Positions 24,301-39,300 of a stretch of 64,000 nt of DNA are shown here, one piece after another. Origin of the DNA: Echinarachnius parma (lineage: Eukaryota; Echinodermata; Echinoidea; Clypeasteroida; Echinarachniidae). Every line of letters begins with the position of its first letter. The stretch's first letter is position 1. The notes beneath the pieces are model-generated. The model saw nothing but the letters and a program-made list of their open reading frames with translations. It did no database searches and was not told where the DNA came from. The stretch spans positions 124,001 through 188,000 of the forward strand of contig JBAMJV010003232.1 in NCBI GenBank assembly GCA_037951105.1, written 5' to 3'. A program made the position numbers and the translations under genes.

Positions 24301-27300
24301 AATGTCATATTATGTGAACATATTTATACAACACAGATGTGTGAAGGTTATTGACGCACATTGATCTGTTCACATTATGTACAAAGTAGGTGTAAAATCT
24401 GTGCTATTAACATCTATACAATACGTTCATTTCAAAATGAACTACCCTCACCTTGTAAAAGAAGGTCTGGGGTATGAAATATATTATGTGAACAAATTTA
24501 TACAACACAGATGTGTGAAGGTTATTGACGTACATTGATCTGTTCACTATCCATGTACAAAGTAGGTGTAAAATCTGTGCAATTAACATCAATACAATAC
24601 ATTTTACATTCTTTTCTGTAACCTGTTCGTTGTCTATGGTAACCCAGTAACCTGGCCCCATATTCATGAAACCCTGCTAGCTTAGTTCATTGCTAAGTGT
24701 ATTTTAAATGCGCAGTTCATTGAGCAACAAACAGTTTTCCTAGTCCCCAACTAGGGTTAGCTGGGTAAGCTTTAGGTACCCACTATACATTTAACCATAG
24801 TTAGCAACTAAAATATCTTGTGTTGAATTCGTAGCCACGCCATCCAAAATATAGACTTAGCAAGGAACTAAGCTAGTGGGCTTTCATGAATATGCAATAA
24901 CTAGTATGGGAATAGCAAAATCTAGCAGGGAAGGGGTTATTATGCAGCTCTTGACACTAGCAACTGTCGGATTGCGCGGGGCAAGTCAAAATGAATGTCA
25001 GACAAGTACAATTTGGGTCTACAATAATGGTCTAGTTTGGGTGCCCTAACAACCAACATTTCTGTGAAACTATGAGAGTAGAATGTTATTCTTTATGTAT
25101 TTCTAGAAGTAAGCAGGCAGGTACATTTTCTGCTTGAGGCAGAACAATTAAAAAATGTATAATTTACTAGCCCGGATGGGCCAGTAAAGAAAAAAAAAAG
25201 GAGTTTTCGTTCTATACCATGTCAGCACCTGCATTGAATTTACATGCTCTTTTTACGAACATGTTTTATAAGGGGAGTGAGTGCACTTTTATCAAGGGGT
25301 AGCGTCAGTATCATCTTGCAAATAAGGTGCTGGTTTGATTAGGATTAGGAAGATGTTCGTGCATGGGATTACACATGCTTTGGGTTGGATACATAGTACA
25401 AATACTTTGTACATGGGATGTATCGGCTTTGAAAACAATAAGACGCTGTGCTTAATTTACTTTATGTGTTTATTTAATGGCTGCGCTGGCTTCACTTTGC
25501 TTTATGTGTTAGCTGTATTGGTTTTAGTTTGCTTTATGTGTTAGCATTGTTGGCTTTACTCTGCTTGATGTGTTAACTTTGTGTACACACTGTGTGATAA
25601 GCTTGCTGGGCAGCGAGGCTGGAGTAATTGCAGTGATCATGTCGATGCGTAGCCTAGCTTCCCCAGGGCTATTTTGTTGAAGAATTCTATTTTAAGCCCA
25701 AGTCCAGTTTTGGGAAAGTAGCTAAATACATCTATATTGATCAATATTGGTGAATATGTATTGAAATAGGGCTTGTGTGGTAAAATCCGAACCAAAGCAT
25801 CGTTAAATACAGAAATATCAGAAGAAATCCAATATCCGTCTGTGAAATTCATAAATCCACCGCCCGTTCAGACCTGTCAGCGCCGCTAGCACTGGGGGAG
25901 ATATCGACAAGCTAGGGACAAGCCCGTATAGCGCGACACCTCGTGTACACCTCGTGGTCGTAATACACATAGCGTATGAGCGATTCCGCGTTGGCGATAT
26001 CTATCCGGCCCTAGATCAATTTATAATTTTGCAAATATATCAATTAGTAGGTGGTTTCTTGGCCAAATTTGGATAATCCTATATTAATTAGTACAATTAT
26101 ATTCTTTCACATTATTGGTAATAAGAGCTTCCATTTCATTTTTTTGAGAGGGGGGCGTTTCCAAAACTGGCCTTTACCTTTAAAGTGAGATTAAAAAAAA
26201 GCTAAAACATAATTTTCTTTTTTGAAGGTTATGGACAAAGAGATCAAGATTCCTATTACAAGGTGCCGAAAAATCTAGAAAGGATTGTATATATATGCCT
26301 CCAAAATTTAGAGTATGATCGTACAAATTGTGTTGTACATAGAGTGAGAGACTAAGAAAAGAGGGTATTTTATACATGTGCGACATACATACATGCATAT
26401 CACACCCATAATTCTAGGAAGTACACATTTACAGAAGATATATAACGATTTTGAAAGGCAAATCATATTTTGCCCTTTCTTTTTCTATTTTAAAAAGCAA
26501 TTTCCATGATATTACATTTTATACAATATTACATACAGTATGCGTTGCATAAACAGCTGCACAGTTATTAATTAAACTCCAAAAATAAAATGGATCACCA
26601 TGTTTAATACACAAATCCCTTGCATAAAGGAATTTGATCCATAAAGATATCTGTAATTACCTAGCGCAAAGTTGATTCTCTTTTAATATGCGAATGCACA
26701 GTTGTGTCGATTGCAATTCATTTTATGCAATACAGCACCCCCCTGAGTTGTAATAAACATGTGGTACAATATTAGAGGTAGAGTGGTTTTCAATAGTTGA
26801 GCTGTAATTTTGACAACAGTTCAATTTCAGTCATGCATGATTTTGTTTACATAACCTTTTCTGACATTTTGGCGCCCTGAAAAAAAAGGAATCAAATTGT
26901 CCACAAAACCCTCTGCAGTGGTGAAAACGGATGCAACTGTCATCATGCATGTACATGTGCGGGTTTTTTATTTGATTTTGATGCAAGAACATATTCAAAC
27001 AGTACACTAGACACGCCAGAAATATTTGAGAATCATACACATACTGCGGGGCATTTGTTATTATTCACTTCTGGAAATGAGAGAGGAGGAGAGAGATGGA
27101 GAGAGGGGAGGGTGAGGGAGAGAGAATAGCATAATTATTGGCCAAGCAAAGTCATCACCCTTGCACAAATAAAGAGTGAGAAGTTTGACACTAAGGTAGT
27201 GACGCGGGGGCCCGAAATGTGCCACCACGGATTGAGATGATAAATCGTATCGCCACACTCCAGGGCACAGCCAATCGATACTGATTTAAGTGTGATTATG

Positions 27301-30300
27301 GCACCAACCGTAACATTGTATGCATCGCTATTGTGCAGACTGCTTGACTTTTATATTCTCTTCCCAGGTTTCACCCACCCCGACCCCCTCCAACCCATTG
27401 TCCGTGTAATGAGTATCAAACTGATTTATCTAGCTTATATTGGCTATGCAAGGTAAATAAATAATTTGTAATACATGATTTAACTATCTATAGGTAAAAT
27501 ATGGCTCCACACTACCCTTTTTTGTTGCATGTTGCCCAGTCATTATTCAAGCCAGTAAAATCATTTCCTCTTAGTTGTCCGGGGGCCGGAATACAAATTT
27601 ACTGGCCCAAAAATTGTATTTAAAGACAAAATGTATAGTGTGAATTAACCCTGACTTTGGAGAATAGTTCAAAATCAAAATCATTGTCAGTGAGATAATT
27701 AAGGGCATATTTCTATTACCTATTGCACCTTCTTGATAGCAAGACCTTCCTATATGTTGGAGGCACTCCCTATTTACTTGGTGGATATGCCACACAAACA
27801 GGGGAAAATATTAATTAATTTTATCCTGTGCCTTCTAGGATTGTAACACAGACAGGCCATGCATTTAACCGTGCATTTATTTTGATACAGAACATTATTT
27901 TGTTCATGAAAATTGAAGTAAAAGCATGATGTGATACTTCCTTTTCTTAAAAGAAAATTCATATGAATACCATATGAGAAGTCATTGATTATGGTTCATA
28001 CATATTTATTGATTTCCAGCCCTAAGAGTGTTTGTTTGACATACAATTTTTACTTAGAATTCAGATGGCATGCACCATTAGTACAAATATACAAAAGATA
28101 AAAGGATATATAAATAGAGAGGGAGAGAGAGAAAGGAAAAGAGGGCATATAGAATGAGATTGTAAAGAAGATGAAGGGGAAGGAAGTGACAGGGGGGGGG
28201 GGGGGGGGAGATAGATATTGAAGGGAGAAAGAGCAAGAAATTGAAAAGGAAGCAATGGCATGATAAAAAAGATACTTTTTAAAGAGAATAAGAAAGAAAG
28301 AAAAATTGCATGCCCACTTTGGACAATGATTGCAATTTCCGGGAGTACGGGTTGATGAAAAGAAACAACATCTCACACTAAATTACTAAATAATTGTTCT
28401 CATCTGACTCATCAGCTGCTATTTATTATTCTTTCATTAACTATAAATGCATTTTAGAGCGAGGACTATGTACTTGTAGATCGGGAGTACATTTTTTAAG
28501 GAAAGAAATTAAATGAAATTAATTTGTATAATTTTTCTACCGAGTTAAAGTCTTTTTTTCCCTTCTTGTTAACACTGTATGTGTCTTGTGTATTTGTCAA
28601 AGTGAGTAGAAAACTTAGTATAGATGGAATAGATATTTAAAGAAAAGTATATTTCTCTTACTACATAGCTAACCCCATAGAGTTAATACAGGTCCTACCA
28701 GTTTCCACCCTGGAAATATCCAACTTGAAACAAAATAAAATAATTGAGAGAAACAATCTGTACAAAATTGAGGAAAATCGGTGAAGAAATGAGAAAGTAA
28801 GTCCCCCATTCAGGGGGATGTTTCACAAAGATACTAAGTTGAACTTAACTCTAAGTTGGACTTAAAAATTATGGAAAGCCGTTATATTCTTTGAAAAAAT
28901 TGTTGAATTAAAAAAAAAAAGGGATACAATATTGATTCAAATAATAATTATATTTTCTATTATCAAGGAGATTTCATGATCTTGATGTAAAATGTATTTA
29001 AGACTTTTGAAGTAAAATACACATTATATGTATGTCAGACTTGCCTGCAAGATTGTACCTGGAAGAGATTTGGAAAGTATGTACTCAAACTTCATTGTAA
29101 TATCTCATAGCAGTTATGATAATATGGTTCTTGCAGGTGATACTTACTTCTGGCCCCATTTCAAGGGCTATTTGCCTATTTGGATTCATTGTCGGCTCAA
29201 TGATATGCTCGCCAGTGTCTGATTGCATCCTTTAGCGATGCCGGGGAAAATAATATCAATTGTATCATTTTTACTGGGGTCTGTGGAGAATTTGTTAGTG
29301 ATTATTTCCCTACCTGCCATCAATCTGAGTTGACATATGAAATACATTTTCAGACACATTTCAATTTTGACTTTAATTTTTATAAAATGACCACTGTTGG
29401 CAAAATAGGCACATTATCTCATACTCAAAGCTTGCAATTAGAAAATTGTGCGATCAATAGAAAAATACTCATCATACTCGATTGTAGTTGCACTGGGGTC
29501 TATGAAAAATGTGTTTAATTATTTATCAATCTGAAAGTTGCAAGTCATGTTGCGCAATAATGTTTTTATATGACGCATTTCAATAATGAATTCAATTCTA
29601 GAAAATGACCTCTGTTGACAAAATGTGCCCTGCTTACATCAAGTCTGAAGATGCAAAGCTTGTAAAATTGTACCTTGGCGAGATTTCATTTGGGAAAATA
29701 GGGTGATAGAAATATATATTATGGCTCTCTCAAGGGTAGTTATAATAATATGGTTCTCGCAGGCCCCATTTCAAGTGCTCTCCGGATTCGTCGCGGGCTG
29801 AATGAAACACTAACCAGTCCGTGATTGCATCCCGCCAGCCGTGCAGGGAAATCTTATCAATTGGTCATTAAATTGGCAAGGACATTGAAGAGATTGGAAA
29901 GGGCATCCTTTACTCCAAAGATGAAACACTCTTGAGCAAGATTCACGAAGCAATATCAAAAGTATTCTGTCATTTAATAGTGTTTGTCACTGGGGCAAAG
30001 ATGAGTCTGCTGGGGGGGGGGGGGGGAGGGCTTTAGTCCCCAAAAATGAAATTCAATATGGGTATAATGGCTTTAAATATTGTTAATTACTTTGGTATAG
30101 AATTACAAATTGTTAAGTACTCATGTGTTTTATGCTCTGAAAAATCCATTTATAATATCCTCAATTTTGGAAAGTCCTAACCCCCTCTCACGCCCTCCCC
30201 CTCCAGCAGAGTCGGTCCATTTCTTTGCCTGCCCCCCCCAAAAAAATATTATGTTAATGGTGTTGGTGAATCAGCACTTTTTATGCACCGTGTAACTTGT

Positions 30301-33300
30301 GTGGGTGTGTTTGCGTGTGTGCAAAACTCCAATGTTAAAAGGATGTTTGGATTCATAAATCAGATGTGCAGTGCCATCTTGTGTTATGCACTGCGCAACA
30401 ACTAGCAAACTAGCCTAGTTTAAAATGCCGATACACGATGTAGCATCCCCATACATGACATTCTTTATTCAAAAGTATTGGAGACCATTCAATTTTGTGT
30501 TTTTTCCACCAGTCTGCAGCTAAAAGATAACTCATCTAAATAAATAAAAAGAGAGAGCATGAATTATAAAAGAATGATACTTTCTTGTTGTTGAAACCTA
30601 CATAATTAGTCACTCGTTAAAATTGAATGAAAGCTTCTGTAAAAAGAGGCGAAAGTGAAGGAAAACATGTTACAACAGTTGAATAATTTCTCATTCATGG
30701 AAGGGGGAGGGGGGTGAGGTTGATGCAGTAGATTGATGTAAAAAGAAGGATTTTTGTCATATTTGTGAGGATTCTTTGAAGGAGACAAAATTCCAAACCC
30801 TCAAAAATGGGGAAAACATTTAACAAGGAACAATATAGTAAATAAATTACTCATTGCGGATATAGTATCGAAAATAATATCGCTAGTGATATTCGTTTGT
30901 CTCGCAATGTATGGTCAACAAGGAATCTAAAAGATCACGACGTTTTGTGTGCCGCTGCAACACTTTGTCAAGTGATATAATCTAATGTAAGCAATCGTGT
31001 TTTATACTCTTCTCGCATGAGCAAGTACGTTCCTAAATGGTCAATTACGGGCAAGGTTGTACGGGCAATATAGTTCCTGAATTTTATCATACATTTACAT
31101 TTTGTTATCAGACTCGGATATGAACGTATCAATAGTAATATTCATTGAAAAGTGACACTGGCAGGACTTATTGCATGTACGGTCAATCAAATCGATATAT
31201 ACAAAACAATTTTTGTTGTTTCTCCTGTGTTAATGAGATTTTGTGTTTGTACACGTCTGCTTGCACATGTTCACTACTAGTTCATAAATATATTCCTCTT
31301 CATAGACTCAATATATTTGCAAATCTTGATTAATTGCTCACTGGCCACTTTATTCACTGATTTCTGATCCTGATATTGATCATGATTATCCAAGAATTAT
31401 TACTTTCTCCCAAGTGAAGGCAACAGGGATGTACTGTAAGGGATACATGTGCTCTGTAAAACCTATATATTTTATCTATTGTGCAATCCCCATTGAGATG
31501 CAATAGATGATACATCATGCTCTGAAATAACCCTAGATACTCTCCATGGGTTGTAGGTCTTATTATATACACATCATGTGCATGATCTGTACTTTGTCTT
31601 TTTACAACCTTTTTTTTTCACAATGTGGAGAGGCTATCAGTTGTCTTAACCCGCTCAGGACTGGTCCCAGAAATACTCAAGCTGAGCGCTATGGAGAATG
31701 CATGTTATAACCAAATCAAACAGTTTTGAACAGGTTAAACAAATAAATACTGATTTATACGCACTAGCTCTTTTCCTGTATATAAAGCAAATTTGATTTA
31801 GGGAGATCTAGGTAAGGGTGTGTCACGTGAAACAGTTTTTTTTTTTTTTTACCACGTAAGATTTCTGTTACTGGCAGTACTGCATACATCTGAATGCAGC
31901 ACTTGCTCGTTCTGGCTGTTTATGCTTCGAATGCTCAATGATTATGCAACCATCCAGGATCAGGTGCAGTAGTAATGTAATATAACTCAATAAAGCAAAG
32001 TAGATTGCATTTTTTCCCCTGTCATCCACATTAACTTGTTCAAGTCTGGTTTTAGAAGAAAAAAAGTCTGGCAATGGTCTGTAGAAATTGCTTGTTATTG
32101 GTAAAGTTGTCATGAAATAGGTAGAATTACTGTATTTTATAAGTCTAGCAGAAACTTGCACTTATTTCAGAGTACATTAAGTGAGAAATAATTTTATTTC
32201 AGGGTTTAGTTTTACATTGACCATAAATTGAGTGAAGATCATAGGTATCTTATTTAAACATATTTATACATGTATGTATTCCTCTATTGCACTTTTGGGT
32301 GAATGAGTTTGAGATACTATATTAGGCTGTAATCTATCCATGGGAAATATGTTTAATAAAAAAAAACATTAAAGTAATACTATATGGTATGTATACATGG
32401 AGTATAGTGTGTGCAGTATGATACATTACCTCACTACCCACTGACTTTGTTTACCATGTCAGGGTAATTGCCTTTGGTTCAGCCCTGAATGTTTAAGGGG
32501 AAATTATTTTGTCAGATTTTATCACCCAGATCATTTGCATCTTACTGACACGGTACAGGCACGTATAAGTGCTATGGGTGCATGGCTTTTTCAGCGATCT
32601 GGTAACTTCATTATTGCAACGCAATTGAAGCGATGTATACACTACCAATCTCATGCGGTGTGCTTTCGTTGCAGCTGGCACTAGTTAGACCATGCAGTTT
32701 CAGAATTTAGAAATTGTATTTATATATTGGAAGTGCATTATCTCCTCACAATTTTAGCTTGGGAGCTCTCTTAGGAAGAAACAAATATTTGTCATTAGTT
32801 CATATTCTGGAGTAAATCTTAATGGGTTATAATGTCTTTTACATTGTAGTGTGTGGATTTTTGTATGCGACGGCCCATCATATGTGACCTTACACCACAA
32901 AACGACCAATAAGTCGGGGAAAATGATTGTGCTTATTTGTATATAATATTAAAATAGATGTCATTACCTTTAAAATGGTATATCAATTGTTATATTTGGA
33001 CTAAGCAAAACCCTCTCAAAATGAACGCCAAAGATTTGGAATATTGCTGAAGCATTTTCAAAATTTTAACATGATTTCCGACGCTCAAAATTTATATGCT
33101 TATTCGGGAAATACCAAAATCCTAAATCTCATATTTTGAACAAAATTTTGCTATTTTAGCTAATAAAAGAGAAACTACCACAGCGACAACGGTTGATTTG
33201 TGGATATTTAGGTCACATATTGTGTCTTGCCTATTATCTTCAGTTTTTCCTGTATTCATTATGAACATTTTTAAAATTTGATTTCTATAGCACTTTAATA

Positions 33301-36300
33301 TGGTTATCATATTCAAGCATTTAAACATGATAAATTATTACTCTGGACATCGGACCCAATCACAATCATTCAGTACATGATGTACACTTTGTACTCCCTG
33401 AGGAGCAATGCATTCTGGCAGCAGTATGGCACACTCAACAGTACACAGTCTGCAGTCAGTTCTTTCAAATTCACCCACTCTTCTCCTCACCTCTCCTTCT
33501 CTTGTGTTTATCTCTCTCACTGTCTTTAACCGGCTTTTATCTCTTCACATTTGAAAATTGTTCACATTTGAACTGTTGCTAAATTGCATATAATGCGTGA
33601 TGCGTCCGATATCCCTGACACTGAATCTTTTGAAATTGACAATATCTGACCGGTGAATTTTCTAGGCATCACAAAATAACTAGCAAGTCAGTAGAAGGAG
33701 CATCCTTGTGGACAGTTTGAAATATGAAAACACCAACTAATAAATTATGTACAATCATGTAGAAATGCTGATCACAGGCAAGCCAATTTGTTAAATGACT
33801 GGTCATGATTTCATGGTCAGTATAAAGATTTAGCAAACACCTGCACTACTTGCGTATGTAACAACAAGCAAGCACAAGAGGGGAAGATTCCCAATTTTCC
33901 AATAATTGACCGATGCTGAAGCAGCTGATGTCCTGTTGCACTCAATGCCCATGGATATTTTTCTTTACTAATCACAACACTACTGCCTCATATCTTTCTC
34001 AATATACTGTATGCCCTGCATAATATTTTCTCTCAATTGCTCTGGATACATTTTAAATGTTAAATTTTCAATTTATTCCTATCCTATGATTCACCGACAC
34101 TCATGATGTTTCACCAGGCCTTTCGTATGAACCAATTACCAGAAATTATTTTGTTGTCGGTACATGCACATTTATAAACAAATTTTTCCACAAACCAAAT
34201 TTGCTACATTTTGTTATGTTGTTGTGTACATTTCCTTTGTGTCTGAGAAGTTGATTGAGATGTCTTGTTAATCCATTTACTACAGGAACCTGGTATACCA
34301 TGTCTTAACAAAGATGGAAAATGCAAAATCTCATAGGCAAGGGGTGAACATTTTCTGCAGTTTCAGTTTGCAAAAGATTTGTTGTTGTTGTATAACCCAG
34401 AATATATGAGGCAATCACGCGCTCCTGACCCATTTCTCCATTTTGCTTCAGAAAATGGATTTTCCTTCAGCACAGACACAGAAAGGATCGGGACCCCATT
34501 TCTACTTCCTCTCCGATCGGGAATCCCAAATTCAAAGGAGGTGAAATGAATACATCTCACGACCTAGTTAGGCCCTTATTCTTCTCTCCATTTGTGGAAG
34601 CCGGGATTGAGGAAACATTCTGCCCCCAGGCAGGGTGAATCTATGTACATAGGTGTATGAGGCTGGGGGAATAGGGGGGGGGGGGGGCTGCAGCCCCCCC
34701 CCCCCCCTTCCCCCTATAGAGAGTTTTGAAAATGTCCATATTTTGGGTGAAAAACACCTGAAATTTGGGCAAAATCATATCTTACTTGGGGCAAGCTCAT
34801 GTCAAATTCCAGGAGAACCATATTACATTCAGGCCAAATCATATAATTTGTGTAAAATTATGTCATATTCGAGCAAAATCTTACCATCTTTGGGCAAAGT
34901 TGTATTCTGTTTTGGCAAGTAGATGATGACTTCCCCCCCCCCCCCCCCCCTGCTTGTCAGGTGAAAAACAAGAAGGATGAAATTAGGGCAATAGACCTCA
35001 GGCCCCCCCCCCCCCCTACAGGGCAAAAATGTGCCTGCACGCCAATGATCATATAATGTGATGAACAAGAATTCTACCAGTCGACTTCTGTATGTTTGTT
35101 TGGCTGTGATTGTCATTGCGCCTGTGAGTTCTGTGCCATGAATTTCATTTAGCTTTTTGCGGGCTTCAATATATCTTTTCCTTTATAATGTACATAACAT
35201 GTGGGTGGAGATGCGGATGGGTTGATGGGATGGAATCATATTATGGTAAGAGCTAGGGAGAACTCTTTCCCACCAGAGGAAAAATATATGTACAGACTGT
35301 GCATAATGCTCCAGTTGCAATGGTTATATATATTGTTTTTTGTTTCTGCTGAAATATATTTGATTGAATTCAAACATGAAGGAAACTGACTAGAAAATAT
35401 TTTAAATGATTGAATATGAGCAAAGAAAAATAGGGCGGGAATCGAACCAGAGACCTCCGGATTGCTAGACCGGTGCTGAAAAGGGTTTCATGGGAACGTC
35501 CCCCAATTCAAGGGTCTGTGTGGCTTGATGGTTGAGCACCTGACTCACAATCCGGAGGTCTTGGGTTCGATTCCCGCCAATAAAGCCTATTTTTCTTTGC
35601 TCATTTTCATTAATTTTAAATATGATTGAAATGCATGAACCCACAGTTACACACAAACATTATATTTTTACACTTTCAGTGCCAGTTCTAGGCAATTTAT
35701 AGGCTCAAGTTCTGCTTTATGTTGCTGAACACCCAGATCAGTGCAACTTTCATGGGATGATGTTAAACTATAACCTGTAGAAGGGCTTGAAAAGGTTATA
35801 ATCTTCTTTAATAGATCCCACGGATAGGGTGGATACCGTAATAATGAAATTGATTTTGAGACACAGTTACGGGGCTGGTTGGAGGTGCACCAGTGCAAAT
35901 AGAGATTGTCTTTTGAAGCTGCAAAGTGTTGGTATTCAAGTGTGATGTGGATCACATAATTCACTGAGCACCACCCACATGTCTCTACTTTATCACAACA
36001 ATGTCTGACATGCCAGACGTGTCCAGCAGATGAATTTTTTAAAAGAAGACATCGGCATAGCTGTTCAGGGCAAGGTAAGGGGGGTGGGACCCCTCTCCCA
36101 CTAGAAATCTTTTCCCATTAGCTCTGTACCTCCCCTCTCCTAACCCCACCCCCCCCCCCCCCCTCCAAAACAACAACTTGGAGCTAAATAAAACTAAAAT
36201 AAAGATAAAAATGCAACTGAAATTTAATTATCAACACACTTTGTCACTTTCTTACGAAACCTTGTTTCCTTCTTAACCCCCCCCCCCCCCCCCAACAAGG

Positions 36301-39300
36301 TTACTGAGAATACACTGCCGCGTATGGAGGAGGAGGAGGGGAGGGGTCTGTTTATCAACATGCATGTCATAACTTGTACATGCTGTGACAGTGATGATGA
36401 TATCGAAGCTCCAGCGACTGTCCTTTGATTGCTGTTTTTTCTTGTGCGCGATGTGACATTACTTGATTATTCTAGATATAGCTTACTTGAACGTGATAAT
36501 ATCATCTTCCATTATAATACATACATGTACATGAACATGAACATACACGTACATCATATAAAAGAGGTCTCTTATTACCTATTGACATCTTACATTCTTC
36601 TAAGTACTATTACTCTAGAAAATCCATCTTCCACCCTCGTACTTGTATGTATAATCATATCAGAGGTGCTTTTCAAAAAACAAAACAAAAGATGTTAGAA
36701 CCTGGCATAAATTTGCATTGACGAATATATTTAGAATGTTGCAATTACTGTCAATAGGGTTAGGTATAAGAAGATTTTGAATTGACAAAAGAAAACAAAA
36801 ACGTGGAAGTCCAAATGTTGCTAATTTTTTATACTGTATAATTATGAAGTCACAAGGATATGTTTGTGACAAAAAAACACGTTATACAAACTTAACAACA
36901 CTACATTGCAATGATTGACAAATCTAATTTAGAGTTTACTCATTCCTTATAAAGTCATGATCAATAATTGAAGTTGCCGGACATAGTTACTAAATGTGGG
37001 GTTTGGATGGGCATGGACTTACAGTGTTTGAATGAATGAAACAAACACACTTGTACCGTATTTGCCGGTGTATAAACCGCACCTGCGTATTAACCACACC
37101 CCCCTTTTAAAATTGTTATTTTATTTTTTTAAAGTGTGGTTAATACGCTATAAACCTCACCCGTGTATTAACCGCACCCCCATTTTTGAAAAAAAAAATT
37201 GTTGAAAAAAGGTCCGGTTAATACACCAGCAAATACGGTAATTTGAAGATTCATGAGATACAGGAGAACGTGTATAATTTGAACAACAATCCAATGAAGT
37301 GTACTGACTCTGTTTAGTGAGTTAGAAATAAGAAGAGAAAGGTTACACAAAGATCACTGAATGCATATATCAGCCCAGCCCAGCCTCGTTAACCCTCAGA
37401 AGACTGAGCGGGAGATATGAAGAAATTTGCTACAAAACAATATATCTTTTTTTGTATGTGTCAATTTGAGGAGCTACTGAAAATATACAGATCTGAATTA
37501 AAAAAAGATGTGATAATGTTTTGAAAAAAATGCCTTGATATGTAATTAGCAGCTAAGTATTTTGTTGAAAGGCGATATAAATATAATGGCACCCTTACTT
37601 TAAGTTGTCCAAAAATGGAATTTGCATTTGCCAACAGAACTCTTGCTAAAACTGGAATGTGCTAGTGCTACATGTATGTATCATAGACTAGGGTGACAGC
37701 ATTTCCAAAGGGTTATGTAGACCAATGTCAAAATGTCACTGATGATGTGTTTCTCTCTATCAACAGTGCGTTTATTTTCATCTATCATCTTCCTCTTTTT
37801 TTATTTGCTGATTGCTAGTTAAGATTTCCATAAACTGCCTTTAAATCCTTCCTTATTGTGTGTCATCGAAAAATTATCAAAATTCCCCCTTCATTACTAA
37901 TCACAAATTAATTGTTTAGAATTCAACAATCATATGCCATGTTATAAGATATTCTGTGTAATCAAAGAATGTTGTGATTTGCTGCTTTCCCCTGTATCTT
38001 TTCAACTACTAGGACAAGCGCTTCAACCCTAATGTGGACAAGATGACAGGCTACAAGACTTCCCATGCTTTGCAGGAAATTTACTAAATTGCAAATTAAT
38101 TGTTTAGAATTCAATAATATTTTGCCACGCTATAAACAATTCTGTGTCATCAAAGAATGTTTGTGTTAAAGTCTGTGTCCGCAAAGAATGTTGTCATTTA
38201 CCGCTTTCCCCTTTATCTTTTCAACTACTAGGACAAGCGCTTCAACCCCGAGGTGGACAAGATGACAGGCTACAAGACGCACAGCATCCTGTGCATGCCC
38301 ATCTGTAACCATGACGGCGAGGTGGTGGGCGTGGCCCAGGTCATCAACAAGATCACGGGATCCCATGAGTTCCAGACCAAGGATGAAGAGGTGGGTTTCT
38401 TTTTTTCATATTTAAAACAAATGTTTATAAATGTATTCCAGTTCTATAGAAATATGTTTAAATCCTCTTTGAAAAGAAGGTTAGATTTCAGCCTTTGTTC
38501 ATTTTTTTGATCCAGGGCTATAAACATGTAGATTAAATAAAAAATAAAAAAAACGTCTATTGGTTACATTGAATCCATGGCCTCAAGAAATTATGTCATG
38601 TGAAGCGATTTAACTCAGGTTTAATTTTAAGTTTTAAGTATCATTTGTATCCCTATTAATTAAAATTACTGTTGGTAATTCCAAATTTGGTCTGTGAATG
38701 ACAATCAATCAATGAAAAAGAATGTTTAGGCCTATTTTAATTCTTACATTGCTATTCATTTACTCTACCTATAGATGCTTGTGTCCAGGTAAAAAGTAAT
38801 CCTAGAATGACATGTGCTTGGAGCCACTAAATTGTTTTTTTTTTAATTGTAAGCTGTAATGATTCCGTTTTAATGCAAATGTTGGGGGCAGAGTAATTTG
38901 TTGCAGCCACATTTTGTGAATGCAAAGTATGATTTGATGCCCTTTTTTGTTTTCCCAAAGTCGCCCAAGCCCCAAGAAGACCAGAAACCCCCAGGAGAAT
39001 CGAATGACCCTGTTTTGCATGAATTCACCCCAGCGGATGAAGAGGTTTGTCTCCACTCACATCATGCATTTTGCTGACGCCACGCATCTATTTCGTTAAC
39101 TCTTTCGTTCTCATTAATATAAAAAACAAACATTATTGTCACTAATACTAACGCTAACACATATCATCTGTAGGTGGCAGTTTTAAACCAAATACTCAAT
39201 TGTGTTCCATTATAATCACCCAAGGAGATATCCTTACACTCATACCATTAATTTGCTGATGCCACACATCTAATCCATTAACTCACTCATTCTCATTTTA

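Larger units (their letters stand above)
17881..38231 (+). other. Phosphodiesterase intron 2
   Basis: 20.35-kb intron (gtaaat...actacta-g). Elements recognised inside it are listed separately. Stretches 18371-19020, 19121-20490, 20643-22230, 23550-24240, 24900-28075, 28262-29020, 31081-31640, 31740-32880, 33220-34630, 35605-37050 and 37245-37890 are AT-rich, lack conserved coding frames and contain only simple tracts (GA-rich 27070-27125; C-runs 36148-36162 and 36277-36292). Confidence 0.85.

Noticed and set aside
28050..28376. Ser/Pro/Leu-rich minus-strand frames of 66-108 codons
   Set aside because: They are artefacts of a GA-rich tract and a poly-G run.
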